A stretch of DNA of 64,000 bases from NCBI GenBank assembly GCA_000711775.1, contig ARYC01017093.1, positions 1 through 64,000 on the forward strand. The letters are read 5' to 3'. The DNA comes from Oxytricha trifallax (taxonomy: Eukaryota; Ciliophora; Spirotrichea; Sporadotrichida; Oxytrichidae). The translations under genes and the position numbers were made by a program. The notes beneath the pieces were generated by a model. The model was given only the letters and a program-made list of their open reading frames with translations, searched no databases and was not told the DNA's origin. Of the stretch, positions 47,513 through 60,715 are shown in pieces. The stretch's first letter is position 1, and each line of letters begins with the position of its first letter.

Positions 47513-50038
47513 GAATAATAAATTATTTAATCTTAAAACATTACTTTTTATAAAATATATGTTTATTCATAATATATAATTATTATTGAATTTAAATCAT
47601 CATTAAATAATAATATTTGATTAGTTTTTTTAAAGATTGAAAATTAAATAATATTGAATTCATTTATTCTTTATCTCTATTACATGACTATTTTATGCAA
47701 AATGATAATTAATAAATCATTTGTAAATGTTTTATGCATTAATATAAATTTTTGCTATCAATCCTCCTCAAATAATCATTAAGAATTAGTACTTTTTTAA
47801 TTATATAATATTTGTTTTCAATCACTTAAATCAAGTGATTTGGTCTTTCCCATTTTTTTTCAATTATATATAAGTATATTATTTGTAATTCTTAATATTC
47901 TATAACTTTTAAAAATATATATTATAGAATGAAGTTTTCTTCACTGTTACTTGAACAATAGAACAAGCAACTTCTATATAAATTAATAATTAGTCTTCTG
48001 ATTATATATATATCCATGAAATCATATAATTGATAAAAATAGAGTCTTATTAATGCATAAATTATTTTATATTCTAATTAAACAATCTGCTTAATATTTA
48101 TTTTGAATTGAATCAGAAAGACTAGTGATAATTTAAATAATCTTTTTATACATAATTCATAAATGATCTTATATTTGTGCATTAAATATAATTTCAAATA
48201 ATTAAAATAAATCATAAATCATACACTATTTATAAATTCTTTAAAAAAAAAAAGCTAATGTATTATTATATAGAATGGTTGCATTTCCTAGATGAATTTA
48301 TTAATTGAAGGTAAAATTTTTCATTAAATGGCATGAAATTTGAAATTCTAAGTAATTTTAGAATAAAAATTATTTTAAACTTATAATTATATGAATCTAT
48401 CTATGTTAATTTAATAAATAAAATTTATTAAGCAAGTAATTTTATAAAACACACATATATAACTATAAATTTTTAATATCACACATTAAACTTGTTTAAC
48501 ATTTATTTTTAGTTGTCATAATTATTAATTATCGTAAATATTAAAATCAGTTTTAAATTTAAAAAATAGCATATTTATCAATGAAATATAAATTTAAGAT
48601 AAAGTTAAAATATTCTAATAGCATAAATTAATAATAGATTACAATTAATAAATTTTTGAATGTAGAAAATAATTAAAATTTTTACGAAACTTATTTTTGA
48701 ATAAAACTTATTTTCAAATAAAAAATAATTTTCTAAATTTTTTAATAATTTTGTACAATAAGTCAATATTATTTCACGATTTTTAATTAAAGAAGAATTA
48801 TTTAATTACTCAGCCAGAATAAATTGAATTAAACTATATGTACGAATATTTTTTTTGTTACAATAAAAAGTATTAAATTAATACATAGTTTGTATCCCTC
48901 TTAAACAAAAGAATTAAAATTATATCTAATTAAATGAAAATCTTTTTATTAATACTTTTCACTTTGGTATACAATTATATTAAAATAATATTTAAATTTC
49001 TTTTTATCAAAATGATTTGCAAATTTAGTATATATTAAATAACTATTAATTTAATGATTGTTTATGAAATTGAATATCAGCATTAAATTGTTATATCTTT
49101 ATTTAAATATTCTTATTTTTGTCAAATACTAAAACTAAAGTTTTATTCCATATTAAATTTTGATAATTTATAAAAACAATATTATTTAGTAAATTTAGAA
49201 GTAAGTTTATTTAAAATATATCTTGTTGATATCTTTTATAATTTATATATTTGTTTGATAAATAAATTGATTATATTCATTCATATATATATATATATAT
49301 ATATTAGAAAATTAATAATTTGTTATGATAATAAATGAAAATTAACTGCTTAAATTTATAGCATTTCTCGAAATAACCTTAATAATAAATTTTAACTTCC
49401 TTAAAAATATTTTTAATATTTTAAACATTAAAAAAAATTATTCTATTAAATTATTAATTTAATAATGATATTAGTATGCTGGTAAAAATCATGAAAAATA
49501 TAAATTAATATTAAAATACTGATAAGTTTCATAATTGATCTACTGATTCTTAATAAAAAGTTATGTTCAAAATTGTAATAATTCTTAAGTATGTTTGAAT
49601 TGCCAAAAATAAATTATCATGAGTAAATTGATAAACTTTATATTTTCTAAAACAAGGCAATATACTAAAATGAAATTCAGATTGCTTGGACAAATATTAT
49701 GATATGATTATAATTACATCCCAATTAAATAGAGAGAAAAATTGAATGAATATATTAATTTTTTTTCTATATAATTTCGATTTATCTCTAATTTTAAAAA
49801 TTGCAACTACAAAAATATTTAAAGTCCAGATATATCAGTAATTTAATTTATCAGAAAATTATTGCTGGTTTTAGAGAAAGATAAGTTTCAATTAATCTGG
49901 ATTTATGCTATATTTATTATAATTTTATTCTCGTAACAACTAGAAAAAATTCATTTTAGCAAGAATAAATATTGCTAAAAACTATTTGAAATATAAAGTA
50001 AATATTAACAGACTATGTAATTTAAGAAAGAAAATATA
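47513..50038. other. 2.5-kb AT-rich spacer between tandem TMX genes
   Basis: No coding block seen. An (AT)n run lies at about 49284-49305. This is otherwise plain germline-limited-looking DNA. Confidence 0.5.
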
Positions 50039-53000
50039 ATGACAAGCAAACCAGTTGAGGTAATAACTAATAAATTTAGCAATAGATAATTACATATTTT
50101 ATTATTAGAAGCAAAAGAAGTACAGGAATGAAAAGAGTAAATGCAAGAAGTTTCACAAAAATTTTAAGGTTATAGATAGGTTTGGATAATAAGTAAATCT
50201 AATTGTTTTATTTTATAATTTTATCTCACTTACAGAGGATAAGAATGTTATAAGACTACATTTGGAGCAGCAATTTCTTTTTTGCTAATAATGATCTTAG
50301 TCGGTTATGGATTTTTTAAAGCTCTCCTTTTAGTTAGATAATCTTAACCAGAAGCCAGTACAACCTCACTCATTCAAGATTTTCAATAAGCTGGAATGTT
50401 TAGACCACAAGATTACAGCTTTGACCTAGCTTTCACTCTAAGTAAAGAATTAGATCCCAGTTTTGGGAAAATATAAGTGAACTGGGTTAATTATTACTAA
50501 AATAGTCATATATTGCCAGATGGGTTAAGGAAAAGAGAAAAAAAGATTATACCGATTAACATTCGAAAATGTGGATTATAGTACTTTAAGAAAATAGATA
50601 AAAATGAATTTAGCAACAATGTTATTTAGGATTACTATTGTCTAGATAATTAATACCTAAAAATAAAATAATCTTAGCATATATTTAAAAATATATACAG
50701 CTTAATTTTAAATTATCATCACAAAAATGCAAATCTTTTGAAAATATTTATAAAACCATTTTTTTATTTATAATGACTCTTATAATCTTTAAGGAGGCTT
50801 TTACAATGAGAATTTTAATTATTACTGAATTGCAATGTAAATTAAATTGCTTTATAAAAATTTAGTAAATTTAACTATGAAGCAATATTTAGAAATAAAA
50901 GTTTTTAGATGCTCAAATACATCATCTCTATTCAATGGTACTATCTGCAAATCTTCTTAGATATTAGACTCTTATTGGAATGATGAGATATTTAGCTTTG
51001 CATTTACAAATACCTTTTTAGATTACAAAGACACTTCGAAGGAATCTCATGTTAAGTTCTTCATAGACGATTCTTTTTTTCTGGAACTTAGGTCAGATTC
51101 TTCCAAGAAAACAAATTTTTACATTTAAAGAAATGAGGCTATATACCAGGATGACTACATTTAATTCGGGTAAGATCGAAGAGAAAACTTCTTTGCTGTA
51201 ACAAACATCAATCGATACGATGACAATTATACTCCTTATTAAGGTCATTTAGCTGCAGTTTTCATAAGATTTGATAACAGATATGAAATATACACTATTA
51301 AAAACTATTCACTCTTTGATTGGTTGGGAGAAATCGGTGGACTTTATGGGTCACTAACTGCAATAGGATTTTGCATTAATCCAGAAAAATTATTTAAATA
51401 TTAATTCATTTATTTTTATATTTAGGAAATCAATTAATGCTTTATTAGTGATACATTCGTATTCGATAATACCTAATCCTATCTTAATAAAAATATTTAT
51501 CATTAAAAAATGATATAATCTTACCTATAAGTTATCACAAAAAACGAATTAAAAAAAAGAAGGAATTTTATGGTTTTAATTGTTCGAATATTTTGCTAGA
51601 AAATGTTTATGTCAGACATAATGAAGCAGATTTATTAAATCAGAAAAGATCCTTCAAAAGATAATTCTTATGAAGAATAAAAATAAGAAAGTATTGAAAA
51701 AGTATAATAATAATTTCCTTAAAATTAAAAAAAGTCAAGAAACAAAAATCAGTTAAGAGATGGTTTAATGCAGGAATTAAGTTAAAAGTCTACAGCAGGA
51801 TTGGTTTAAGATGATCCAAAGACTGCTTATGAAAATTTTGGATTTGATAATGAATCTTTACATAGCTTTTCATAATTTGAGTTGGGCAATAAACTTAATG
51901 ATCATTCAAGAATACATACTACCTAAGAAACTGACCAACAAAACTTTCTCATAAGTTTTATTATAAATTAATATAAATTTTTAGTTTCGAAGGTGAAGAT
52001 TCTAATTTTTCTAAAATAAGTGATTTTAAGCTACTTAATCAAAAATATCAGCAATCTAGCATAAATTAGACTTCTCAAATTAGAAAGGATTAAGAAGTGA
52101 AGATTAAAACTAAATAGAAAGTTAAAAATTAGTAGTAACCTCTCAATAAAGAAAGGGATCCACATATTTAATAGAATAAAGATTTAGGCATGCAATAAAA
52201 AATAAAGGAAAATTGTTTGGGAATAGCACTCTAAGCTAAAGATAAATTAAATGATTAAGATATAGATAATCTGCTGTCGTCCTTTACAAACAGAATTAGA
52301 TTCAATTATGGAACCAAGAAAGTTCTTGATTATATTTTCAAATGCTTTTGCCTGAGAAAGAATTCAAATATAAAGCAGTATTATAAAACTATAAGTATAT
52401 CTAAGTTTTGATCAATTGGATTAAATTTATATATTTTAACGATACAACTACAGCCACCATATATTCTTAAAAGGTTAGAAGAAACTTGAACAAGAATTGG
52501 ATGTGATTCAATTGTTAAAAAATATGAGAAAATTCAAATTGATCCAGTAGGCAATGCTAAATTAAAAGAATAGGATGCTTTTGAAATTTCAAAGATTTAA
52601 TTTGATAGAAACTGACTCATCATCTTCGAACTCAGATGATGGAAAAATGGAGACATTTAAATCTATAAATATTGTTCAGATATTTTATTTTTTTTTAGTT
52701 TATAATTTATTAATTTTCTCGAAACAAAAGATAAGAAGAGGTAATAGTTTTCTAATCAAATTTACATTAAGCTTTATTATAAATAAAAAGGCATTAAAGT
52801 AACAAGATTGTGTTAAATCAAATTAATATATTATTTTTAAGAAAATAAATCTAGTTAAAATTAAATCAAACTACTTGCATACCATCAAAATTTTTAATAT
52901 TAATTAGTTTTATTATGTAAAAAACAATTATAAACAATAATCCTTAAAATTACTTAAGAAAGTTTTTAAGAATTTATTTGCCTTTATAAATGATAAAAAG

Positions 53001-54870
53001 TAAAATACAGTTTAAAAATAAAAATATGTTGAAAAAAATTTATTGAAGTCATGTAGTTGCTTTAAGTAAATTCATGAATTCAATTTAATAAGATATTAAA
53101 GCTTAATAAACTTTTTTAAAAAATCCAAAAAATATTCTTTAGCAAATCTTTTTAAATTAAATTAACATAAAAAAGAATGACGATTTTTTAAAAAAAAAAT
53201 TGCACAAAAAAGCAGAAAAATTAAAAAATTATTTTCTCATAACATGAATCTAATGACAAAGTAAGTTATTAGTCTTCGTTCTGTATTTGGTTATCTATGT
53301 TTAGGTTATCTTTAATTAAATAAGAGAATAACAAATCCGGAATATTTTATTATCTTATACTACAAACAATTAACCTTTTTTCAAATATCCTTTTAGAAAA
53401 ATAATAATTTATATAATTTAGCATTAATGACTTTAATTAAAGTGAAGGGCAGAGTAAAAAGATTATTTTTATTTTATACCATTAACATATAATTCAATAT
53501 TCAAGAATTTAATTAACTCAATATCTAAATTCGATGATTGAAATATATAGAAATGAAAACTTTTTTATTAAAATGTTTTAAAATTACTTTATCTTAATGT
53601 TTTAATAAAAAAAAACATAATAACTTAAATATTAAGCTATTTTTTAGTTTTGATTATCATTGCTTGAGAATAAATATTAAATTTATTGAATTTTAGATTA
53701 TTTTTAGAACAAAAACCCAATGATAAGGCTTATGATTTATAGTAAAATATAAAAAATGATGAAATAATTGAAAGATATAAAATTAAAGCCAATTGAAAAG
53801 AATCTCATAAGAGGCGTAAACTTATCATTAATTTTTGATTAAAATTTTAATTCACTTTTATTATTATTTTTTATTTCAAAGACGATTAAAAGACTATGAT
53901 GAAGACAAAAATGAAGGGAGATAAAACTTATAGTTGCTTTAAAATTTGAAGGACAACTTATTCATAAAATAATAAGATGATTAAGAATCTGTTATAAGCG
54001 AGAGGGTTGATATAATGAATTATAATTTATTTATTTTTTATAAATAAAAGGAATTAAATCATAAATTTACAAATGTTGATGTGAGAAAAAATTCATAACA
54101 AAATATAATATCAAATATGGCTGAAAATTTAAAAATAAATAAGGACAAGACAACTCATATTCAATAAATTTCATAAAATTATGAAATGGACAATATTGAA
54201 AAAATTAAAAGGAACTTTAACAATAAGTTAATACTTTCTATAAACGAGGATATATTACTTAATATTGTTAAATAATAGGTGAAATTTATTATAAAATTTA
54301 ATTTATATAATTAAAATTCATAACAGTTAACACTAATCCAGTTATTTAAGTAATATAATTTACTGAATTCAAAATAAATTATTATCTTTTATTGGATTCT
54401 CTAAAATATAAATTATTAAAAAATGTGAAAATTTTTTAGTAAGTTTCATTTTCAATTTATTTTATTTTTTAAAAAATTAATAATTTCATCTATAATCGAG
54501 TAAAATAAAAACTGTCACATATCTACTAATTTTATCCTTCATATTTATCAATCAATATTTAATTGAGTAATAATGAAGTTAACTTTTATCCAAGAACAAA
54601 GCAAGATTAAATTTTATAGTAAAATGAAAAAAAATAAATAGAGCAATAAAAATAAATAATTAAGAATAATTCATCTGTAAGAGTGGACAAAATTATGAAT
54701 AAAAAGACTATTCGACCAAATAGACAAAATTTCTTGAAAATCATGAAAAACTAAACTTCATCTATATTAGGATTAAATACAGGTAAATCTTAAGCACAAA
54801 CATAGCTATTTCAAGAAAACTTAGAGAAGTAAGAACATAGAAATAAGGGTTACAAAGTAGATGAATATAA
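50039..54870 (+). CDS. TMX family copy 3: two-pass membrane protein
   Basis: The gene is parallel to copy 2 and about 7 kb downstream. It starts MTSKPVE, then after an intron KQKKYRNEKSKCKKFHKNFK, TM1 (ISFLLIMILVGYGFFKALLL) and FRPQDYSFDLAFTLSKELDP. The ectodomain runs without interruption through YKDTSKESHVKFFIDDSFF and FGQDRRENFFAVTNINRYDD, then YSLFDWLGEIGGLYGSLTAI, TM2, IRFNYGTKKVLDYIFKCFCL and KKLEQELDVIQLLKNMRKF. The last recognisable block, RPNRQNFLKIMKNQTSSILG (about 54710-54780), matches the end of copy 2, so the gene ends near 54870 though the exact stop is uncertain. The close similarity and conserved insert sites point to a tandem duplication. Confidence 0.75.
50651..50774. other. 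IES with pointer ATAAT (TMX copy 3)
   Basis: ATAAT at 50646-50650 and 50770-50774. Excision of 124 bp joins YYCLDN to DSYNLQGGFY in frame, at the same codon position as the insert in copy 2. Confidence 0.8.
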
Positions 54871-55985
54871 TTTTTATTTAATTATGTCGTGTGTTTATAA
54901 TATTTTATAATTGTAATATAAGTAATTAGAATTATTTAACAGCTATAAAATTCAATTAATAAATTATTAGAAATTCTCTAAATCTAACAATGAATAATTA
55001 AATAGGGAAAAATTTATTCTATTTTAAGTAAGTTAATTTAAAAAATTGAAGTTTCTTAAATTTATTGAAAATTACATGAATTTATAGCATTCTAAATATT
55101 AATCATTAAGATTCAAATATATTTAGGTCTTTAATTTCCCCAAATTTAACCACATATAAAATATGATTTTATGTATTTATATAATATTTTATTTTGCTTA
55201 TATAATTCATTTATTAAAGACATATTTTAATTTTTAATTAAGGAATCTGTTCCATAAACAACTGAACCAATAATTTAACCCTGTGATGAAATTAATCATG
55301 ATAATAAGTATTTCAAAAATGAACCATAGATATATTATAACTGATAAAAATATAATTTTAAATCTGATTTGCAAAAAAATAAATGTTAAATTTGCAGCAA
55401 TTACTATAAAAATAGATATTAATTTGAATATCCTAATTTATTATTATAAATTTTTAATTTTATGTAGGTTAATTTTAATTAACGATTGTTATAGTAAAGA
55501 TTTAAAATAATCTTAATAAAAATATATATAATTAAATCAAATATATTTATAATTTTAATTTATTAAGCTATGACTTTTATCTGCTCATTACCTTAATTTA
55601 TAAATTGTCATTTCTTATCCTGTATTGCTTTTGATTAAAATAAATTTTGATAAAATTAAATAAGAGAAAACTCTTTAACTTTTATGCTTAAAATTTTTCG
55701 ATTTTCTCACGTAAAAAGTTCGAATAATTTATCTTTTTTATTTATAATTCTATAAAATCTCGATATTTAATGATAAATAGAGTTGTTTATATATTTATAA
55801 TCCCATATAATCTATCATATATTGTTTGTATTATTATTAAAAGAAGAATATTTAATAAATAAATATTTTAATTGATCACATTATTAGTATTTCTTTTGTA
55901 CTTGAATTTTATAAAAATTATAGGATATATGTCCACTGATAATGTGTTGACCACCCCTCCCCATTTAAGTTTATATAAAAAATTT
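54871..55985. other. AT-rich spacer before TBE copy 2
   Basis: A 75-codon frame at 55283 has no homology visible to me and the composition of spacer DNA. Nothing else is supportable. Confidence 0.45.
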
Positions 55986-56062
55986 AAAACCCCAAAACCC
56001 TTAAGTGAGGTTTATAAATGCTTTGATTTGTAGGGTATAGTTGGGGTCTTATTGGGGTTAGT
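55986..56062. repeat. left terminal inverted repeat of TBE copy 2
   Basis: Telomere-like C4A4 units (the second shortened by one C), then GAGGTTTATA, GCTTTGATTTGTAGGGTATA and GTTGGGGTCTTATTGGGGTT, nearly identical to the terminus at 60905. Confidence 0.9.
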
Positions 56063-56170
56063 TAACAAAATGCAGGTTTAATGTGAATTTAATGAATATT
56101 AATGAGTATTAGTGTTATTAATTCAAACAAATTTTATCTGTTTATCTTTATTGTATCTTTTGAATTATGC

Positions 56171-57573
56171 TCACTCTAGTTGGTCAAGGATATCATCTAA
56201 TGTTTATCGAGGATAGTTTGGAGCTCTCACGATTATGATCTCTACTATGCTTTTAATTTCTTTGCAAAAATTTTCTTACTTTATGTGTTTCTAAGGCAGA
56301 CTTATTGATTGCTTTTCATGTTTAGTACAAAAGTAAGACATACTTTCCATATCACTTTCTAATATTATTGCAGCTACTGCCCAAAAATTCCATTAGACAA
56401 AACCATTTGTTCAGTTTTCTCTTATTGGGAAGTATCGAGAGTCCCAAGTACCTATGCTAAAGTAACGATTTCTTATATTAAAGCTCTATTAAAATCGATT
56501 ACAACTACTTCTAATGGGCAGAGATTCAGCATTACATTTTCAGGCTTCAAATCTCTATGAACATACCCAAGATCATTCAACTCCATGACACCCTTTATCA
56601 TATCTGAAAGTGTATCGTTTAAATAATCGGGGTATCGATTATGATAGAGATAGTCTCTCAGAGTCATTTCAAATTTCTTGAGTCTTAGTGCGATAAAACC
56701 ATAGCTTAATATGACACCATCTAACTTAAGCAAATTCTTGCAATCTTTTATTTAGTCCTCTCTAAGAACCATGTATTCATTAGCAAACTCGTTCTAATAC
56801 TATTGGTACTTAAGAAGATAACTGAAAGGATACACCTTGTATGTATGCATGCTCATCAACTACTATAGGCTTTGCTTTTGCATACACATTTATATTCTAG
56901 TAGTTTTCAATACAAGTGCTGAGATCAACTGCATTTAATGTTGGTATATTCATAGCTTTCGCTTAGAAGCATGCTGAAATTGTATTACCTACTGGTTGGT
57001 TCATCGATTCAAATCGCAACTGCCTCTTGTGTTTCTCCTGCTGCTCTCTCTAATATTCAAGAGTATTAGATTTTCTTTTAGCTAGTACAAGTTTTTTAGT
57101 CTCTTAATCTTCAATCAAGAACTTGCTGAGGTGATGCTTTTGTATATGCCTTTTAAATTTAGCTGAGTGTGTTTATGATTTCATGCATGTCGTGCACTAA
57201 TACCTACCATCTACCTTTACATGCTTGAAATAGATCTTGACTTTGCCAGAGTGTACCTCTTTCAGGTGTCTCTTAAAGCATTGTTCGGTTGAGAAAAAAT
57301 TCTAGCACTCTTGACATTAAAATGTTTTTATTTTTTCAATTTTTAGCTGTTCTTTTTCTTCCTCAACATAATCAATTTAAGTTTAAACTCCTATCTCTGT
57401 TCTCTACTTCTGTATAATATTTCTATGATAGAAGCCTCTGCTTCAAACTCAAGAGCTCTTAGCTCTACCTCGCTCTCAACATAAATAATTTCAGGCTTTT
57501 TAGTTTAGCCAAAGTTTAGCTATGGTTATCCTGCTCAAAAAGAGACTGCTTTACGATTTAAGTTAGCCACCAT
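56171..57573 (-). CDS. TBE zinc-finger/protein-kinase-like protein, about 57 kDa
   Basis: Starts MVANLNRK at 57573 and ends ...RQTLDDILDQLE at TGA 56171. The N-terminal part has two C2H2-type fingers (FQCQECQNFFSTEQCFKRH and, further on, CTTCMKS...H...H) near 57110-57320. The C-terminal part is kinase-like: LNDLGYVHRDLKPENVML, the catalytic loop with Asp and Asn, then VVVIDFNRALI where the DFG motif is DFN. The glycine-rich loop is not evident, so activity is doubtful. This is the known TBE-encoded 57-kDa protein, probably binding element DNA. The total length fits about 467 codons; whether every codon is in frame was not fully traced. Confidence 0.75.
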
Positions 57574-58140
57574 GTTTAAATTCAAATATAAATTTCTATT
57601 ATAAAGCATTAATAACCTCTCTAGTTATAGTTACTCTGTATAGGAGTTGGCGCTGCAGCAATAATGGTTGATTTTGAAGTGTTAAAGATCATATTTATAC
57701 TTAATTTATAACTATAACGTTTCTAATTTCAAGCTTGATATTTTTAATTTTGGTACCAACTTAGATAAAATTCAGGTTGGTACTGATACCAATTAGGTTT
57801 TAAATCATTTTGGAACTTTACTATTAAAACCTCATTAGTTTAAGACTAGGTACTAATTAAGTTTTGGTACTATTAAATTGGTACCAATCAAAATTAAAAG
57901 GATTTTAGTACTAGTACTAATTTAATTTTAAAAAAATTAGTACTAATTTAATGGAACTAAATTGATGAATATGGAGCTCCATCTCTGAAGTTTGTTACAG
58001 CTTCTGCGAACCTTCTCCACGTATCTTTACAGGGTTGACCTCCTATAAGATGCCCATATTTAATAGTAAGATTTTAAAGGATAGGATCCAGAAGTCTATA
58101 AATTAAAACTTGAAATTCATTAATAGGAAGAGGAACAAAG
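57574..58140. promoter_or_regulatory. divergent promoter region of TBE copy 2 with iterated GGTACC/AGTACT palindromes
   Basis: This region lies between the divergently transcribed kinase and 22-kDa genes. From about 57750 to 57960 many copies of a palindromic decamer of the type TTGGTACCAA or TTAGTACTAA alternate with AT-rich spacers. The same array is present in copy 3 at 63060-63260. It could be a binding array for an element-encoded protein. Confidence 0.55.
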
Positions 58141-58930
58141 ATGGAATCATTCAATGAACAAATGAAAAGGGTTGAGGCTCAAGAAATGATCTCAAGATTC
58201 AGAAGCAAGGAGGATCTCTATCGATACCTTACTTAGCATGGTAAAATAAATTGATGTTAATCAACGATGTATACAGTTGGTCTATTCCTTCCAACGATGG
58301 AAGGTACTAAAATATCATTCTTAAAAGCAATACTCTGCGAGGAGAAGAAAGCTTTTAAAAACAAAGAAATCAAACTGATTAAAATACCTAACTACCCAGA
58401 GATATCAGTCACAAATCTCTACGAGGATGCAATGAAAGATGAGGAAGTGGTTATTTACCTTCCTAGCAAGAAGTAACTTTCAAATAAGTTACCTGAAAGA
58501 AACTTCTTCTTTGGTGTTCTTGGTACAATTAAAGAGGATTATTTGAGAGAAATTATAGAAGAAGCTCATAAGAAACGCTTCACTATTTCTCCTGAAGATT
58601 AAAAGAAGCAAGGAATACTAATAAGCGAGACGTGGCTATGGAACTTAAGAAGCATCCTTATCTTTCAAGTAAGCCTTGAGATATAACTTTGTAGGAAAGT
58701 CTGGCACTGGGATATATCTTATGAAAGAGCATGCTAAAGTTCATAGAGATAGAAAACAGCAGACAGTTCATTAAGCTAGCAAGAGACTTTATAAAAATGT
58801 TTATAAGCCAGAAGATATGAACATAGATGCAGGAGATAGCAGTAAGAGAAGAAACTTAGGGCTTTTCAAGCCTTAAGAAGAAGAAAATAAAAAGAAGCCT
58901 AATCTTTTTAAGGGTCCATTTAATATGTGA
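58141..58930 (+). CDS. TBE 22-kDa-class protein
   Basis: The upstream part reads MESFNEQMKRVEAQEMISRF to HGKIN then an in-frame TGA at 58252-58254. Fifteen bases later MYTVGLFLPTMEGTKISFLK (58267) opens a frame with NLYEDAMKDEEVVIYLPSKK, RNFFFGVLGTIKEDYLREII and EEAHKKRFTISPEDQKKQG. About 150 codons on, a frame change leads to the basic end KKPNLFKGPFNM at TGA 58928. Family knowledge: a 22-kDa ORF of unknown function occurs in all TBEs. The start may be 58267, since the TGA is shared by copy 3. Confidence 0.7.
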
Positions 58931-58940
58931 ATTATTTCAT

Positions 58941-59944
58941 TCATTTAAATCTAAAACTTATTAATAAATATTTATTCTCCCCTTCCTTGCACATATCGTA
59001 GTCCTATCTTTATTCACTCTCTTGCAACTACTTTGTATTAAGTCTACTGTGTCGATTGTTAAATCATTCATTAGATGATACAGCAGTAACTCTTGATTTA
59101 ACTCCAGTAAAATTTAATTGCATTAAATTATGGGCTATAAGGAACGTGGTATACAGGATATATGCTTAACTCTTCATATGCTTTGTTAGACTCCTTAGTC
59201 TTATGAACTGATAAGTTATTAAGAAACAAGATAATTTCTTAGTTGCTATATCTTTCTGAATTTATGCAAAAACACGATATACTGCTCTCGCTTAATAGAG
59301 CGAGGATGACTGACATTAGCTTCTAGACCTGAATCTTCACTAATACCAGCTAAATTTGCGTGAGTGGCAACCTTTACTTTTTAATCATATACTTCTATAT
59401 TATCATACTTTTTATACCAGGACTTATTAATGAAAGTGTTGAATGTGAACACTGCTTCATCAGCATGTATGAACTTGATGTTATTAGAAATATCTCTCTG
59501 CATTTAATCATATATAAAGCTTAAACTATTGCTATAAAATAGCACTGTAAAATCAATTACTCTCTCCACTATATTGACAGTTTTGATAGTAATACCATTT
59601 CTTTTATAAATATTGGCTATAGTCTAAGGAGAGATAAGGAAACTTGCGATGAAACATGACAGCTCGTTAGTCAAGAGGAAAGTGAGCCCAATACTTTAAT
59701 GTCTTAGAGTCACAGAGATAGTCAATATGGACCTTTGAGAACTTTTATTTTCTTGCAGGATGTTTTCAAGAGCCTGAGTTATAATGTTAAACAGCTAACA
59801 AGCATGATACCTAACAGTTTATAATTCAGTAATGGTTAAGCTTAGTCTATATTAATACTTGTGCATACCTAAGCTTAAACAGAAAATCTAAATTTTAGTC
59901 ATCATATATATAACCTATATTTCGTTAAATTTTCTATTTCTAAT
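58941..59944 (-). pseudogene. TBE copy 2 transposase, frame-disrupted, start codon lost
   Basis: This is homologous throughout to the transposase at 61007. The recognisable end is MCKEGENKYLLISFRFK at TGA 58941. The region around 59195-59240 corresponds to the FLDNLSVHK acidic motif and that near 59450-59475 to HADEAVFTF. The position of the initiator ATG in copy 3 reads ATT here. More than one frame break is present, so the copy looks inactive as a transposase source. Confidence 0.7.
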
Positions 59945-59966
59945 TATATAAATTGGCCTAATTTCT

Positions 59967-60715
59967 CTACTTACATAATCCTTTGATCTTCTTAATAAAA
60001 ATATAAGCATTAATACGAATATAAAAAAGAAAAAGGCCTTAAATTTACTGAAAACTAAGAAATTTTTTTTAATTTTAATGCTATTAAGATTTTAGATTTT
60101 ATAATAATTTAAATAGGAAAAAATATTATTAATAATTGATGTATTATGTATTTATAACTTTAAAATTTCACACAACTATAAAAATATAAAATGCAGCTTT
60201 TAACTATAAATAAAGCTTTTAAAATTAAAAGTATTTTTAATAAAAAATAACTATATTTTTGAGGAATTATCAAGTAAATTTATTTAGTTTATCTGTAAAA
60301 TAGATTATTTGGGGGGAAGTTTCCTACCTGTTTATGATAAAAAACATAATAGTGAAGTTTCCTTTACTTTTTTCAGAATTAATTTTTAAAAAAATTAATT
60401 TTATAACACCTATCAACCAACTTCAGACTAATTGTATTGTTATAATTATACTTTCTTTATTAATCTATTATTAAATATCTCTATTAGCATGGATTCTAAG
60501 CACCATCAACTCTAGATTTACATTTGATTCCATAAAATTTGCAGATTTCTGTCTCTTAACCATTATATTATCCTCACTGTAATCACAGTAATTCAATATA
60601 TTGTATCCAATTGTTATTGAAATTTTGATTCAAATTGAGTAAATTTTACATTTTTAAAAAGAGGTGCAGGAAAATTTTCCCCCATTATTTTGATTAGATT
60701 AACTTTTAAAAATAT
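59967..60715. other. spacer between TBE copies, with a possible small coding segment
   Basis: Mostly AT-rich. On the minus strand about 60600-60483 reads YCDYSEDNIMVKRQKSANFM, which has coding-like composition and could be another segment of a neighbouring gene. A G-run (TTTGGGGGGAAG) at 60308-60319 stands out. No pointer identified. Confidence 0.35.

Larger units (their letters stand above)
55986..59966. mobile_element. TBE transposon copy 2 (right terminal repeat missing)
   Basis: The left end is AAAACCCCAAAACCC at 55986-56000 followed by the shared terminal region to about 56062. Three genes lie in the standard TBE order: zinc-finger/kinase (minus), about 22-kDa protein (plus), transposase (minus). 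At the right the homology to the subterminal region of copy 3 continues to CCTAATTTCTCTACTTAC (about 59949-59966) and then stops; the C4A4 repeat that should follow is absent. The element is about 4.0 kb, near full length. Confidence 0.9.

Noticed and set aside
49284-49305. (AT)n run as a regulatory or origin feature
   Set aside because: It is a simple repeat in AT-rich DNA with no associated motif.
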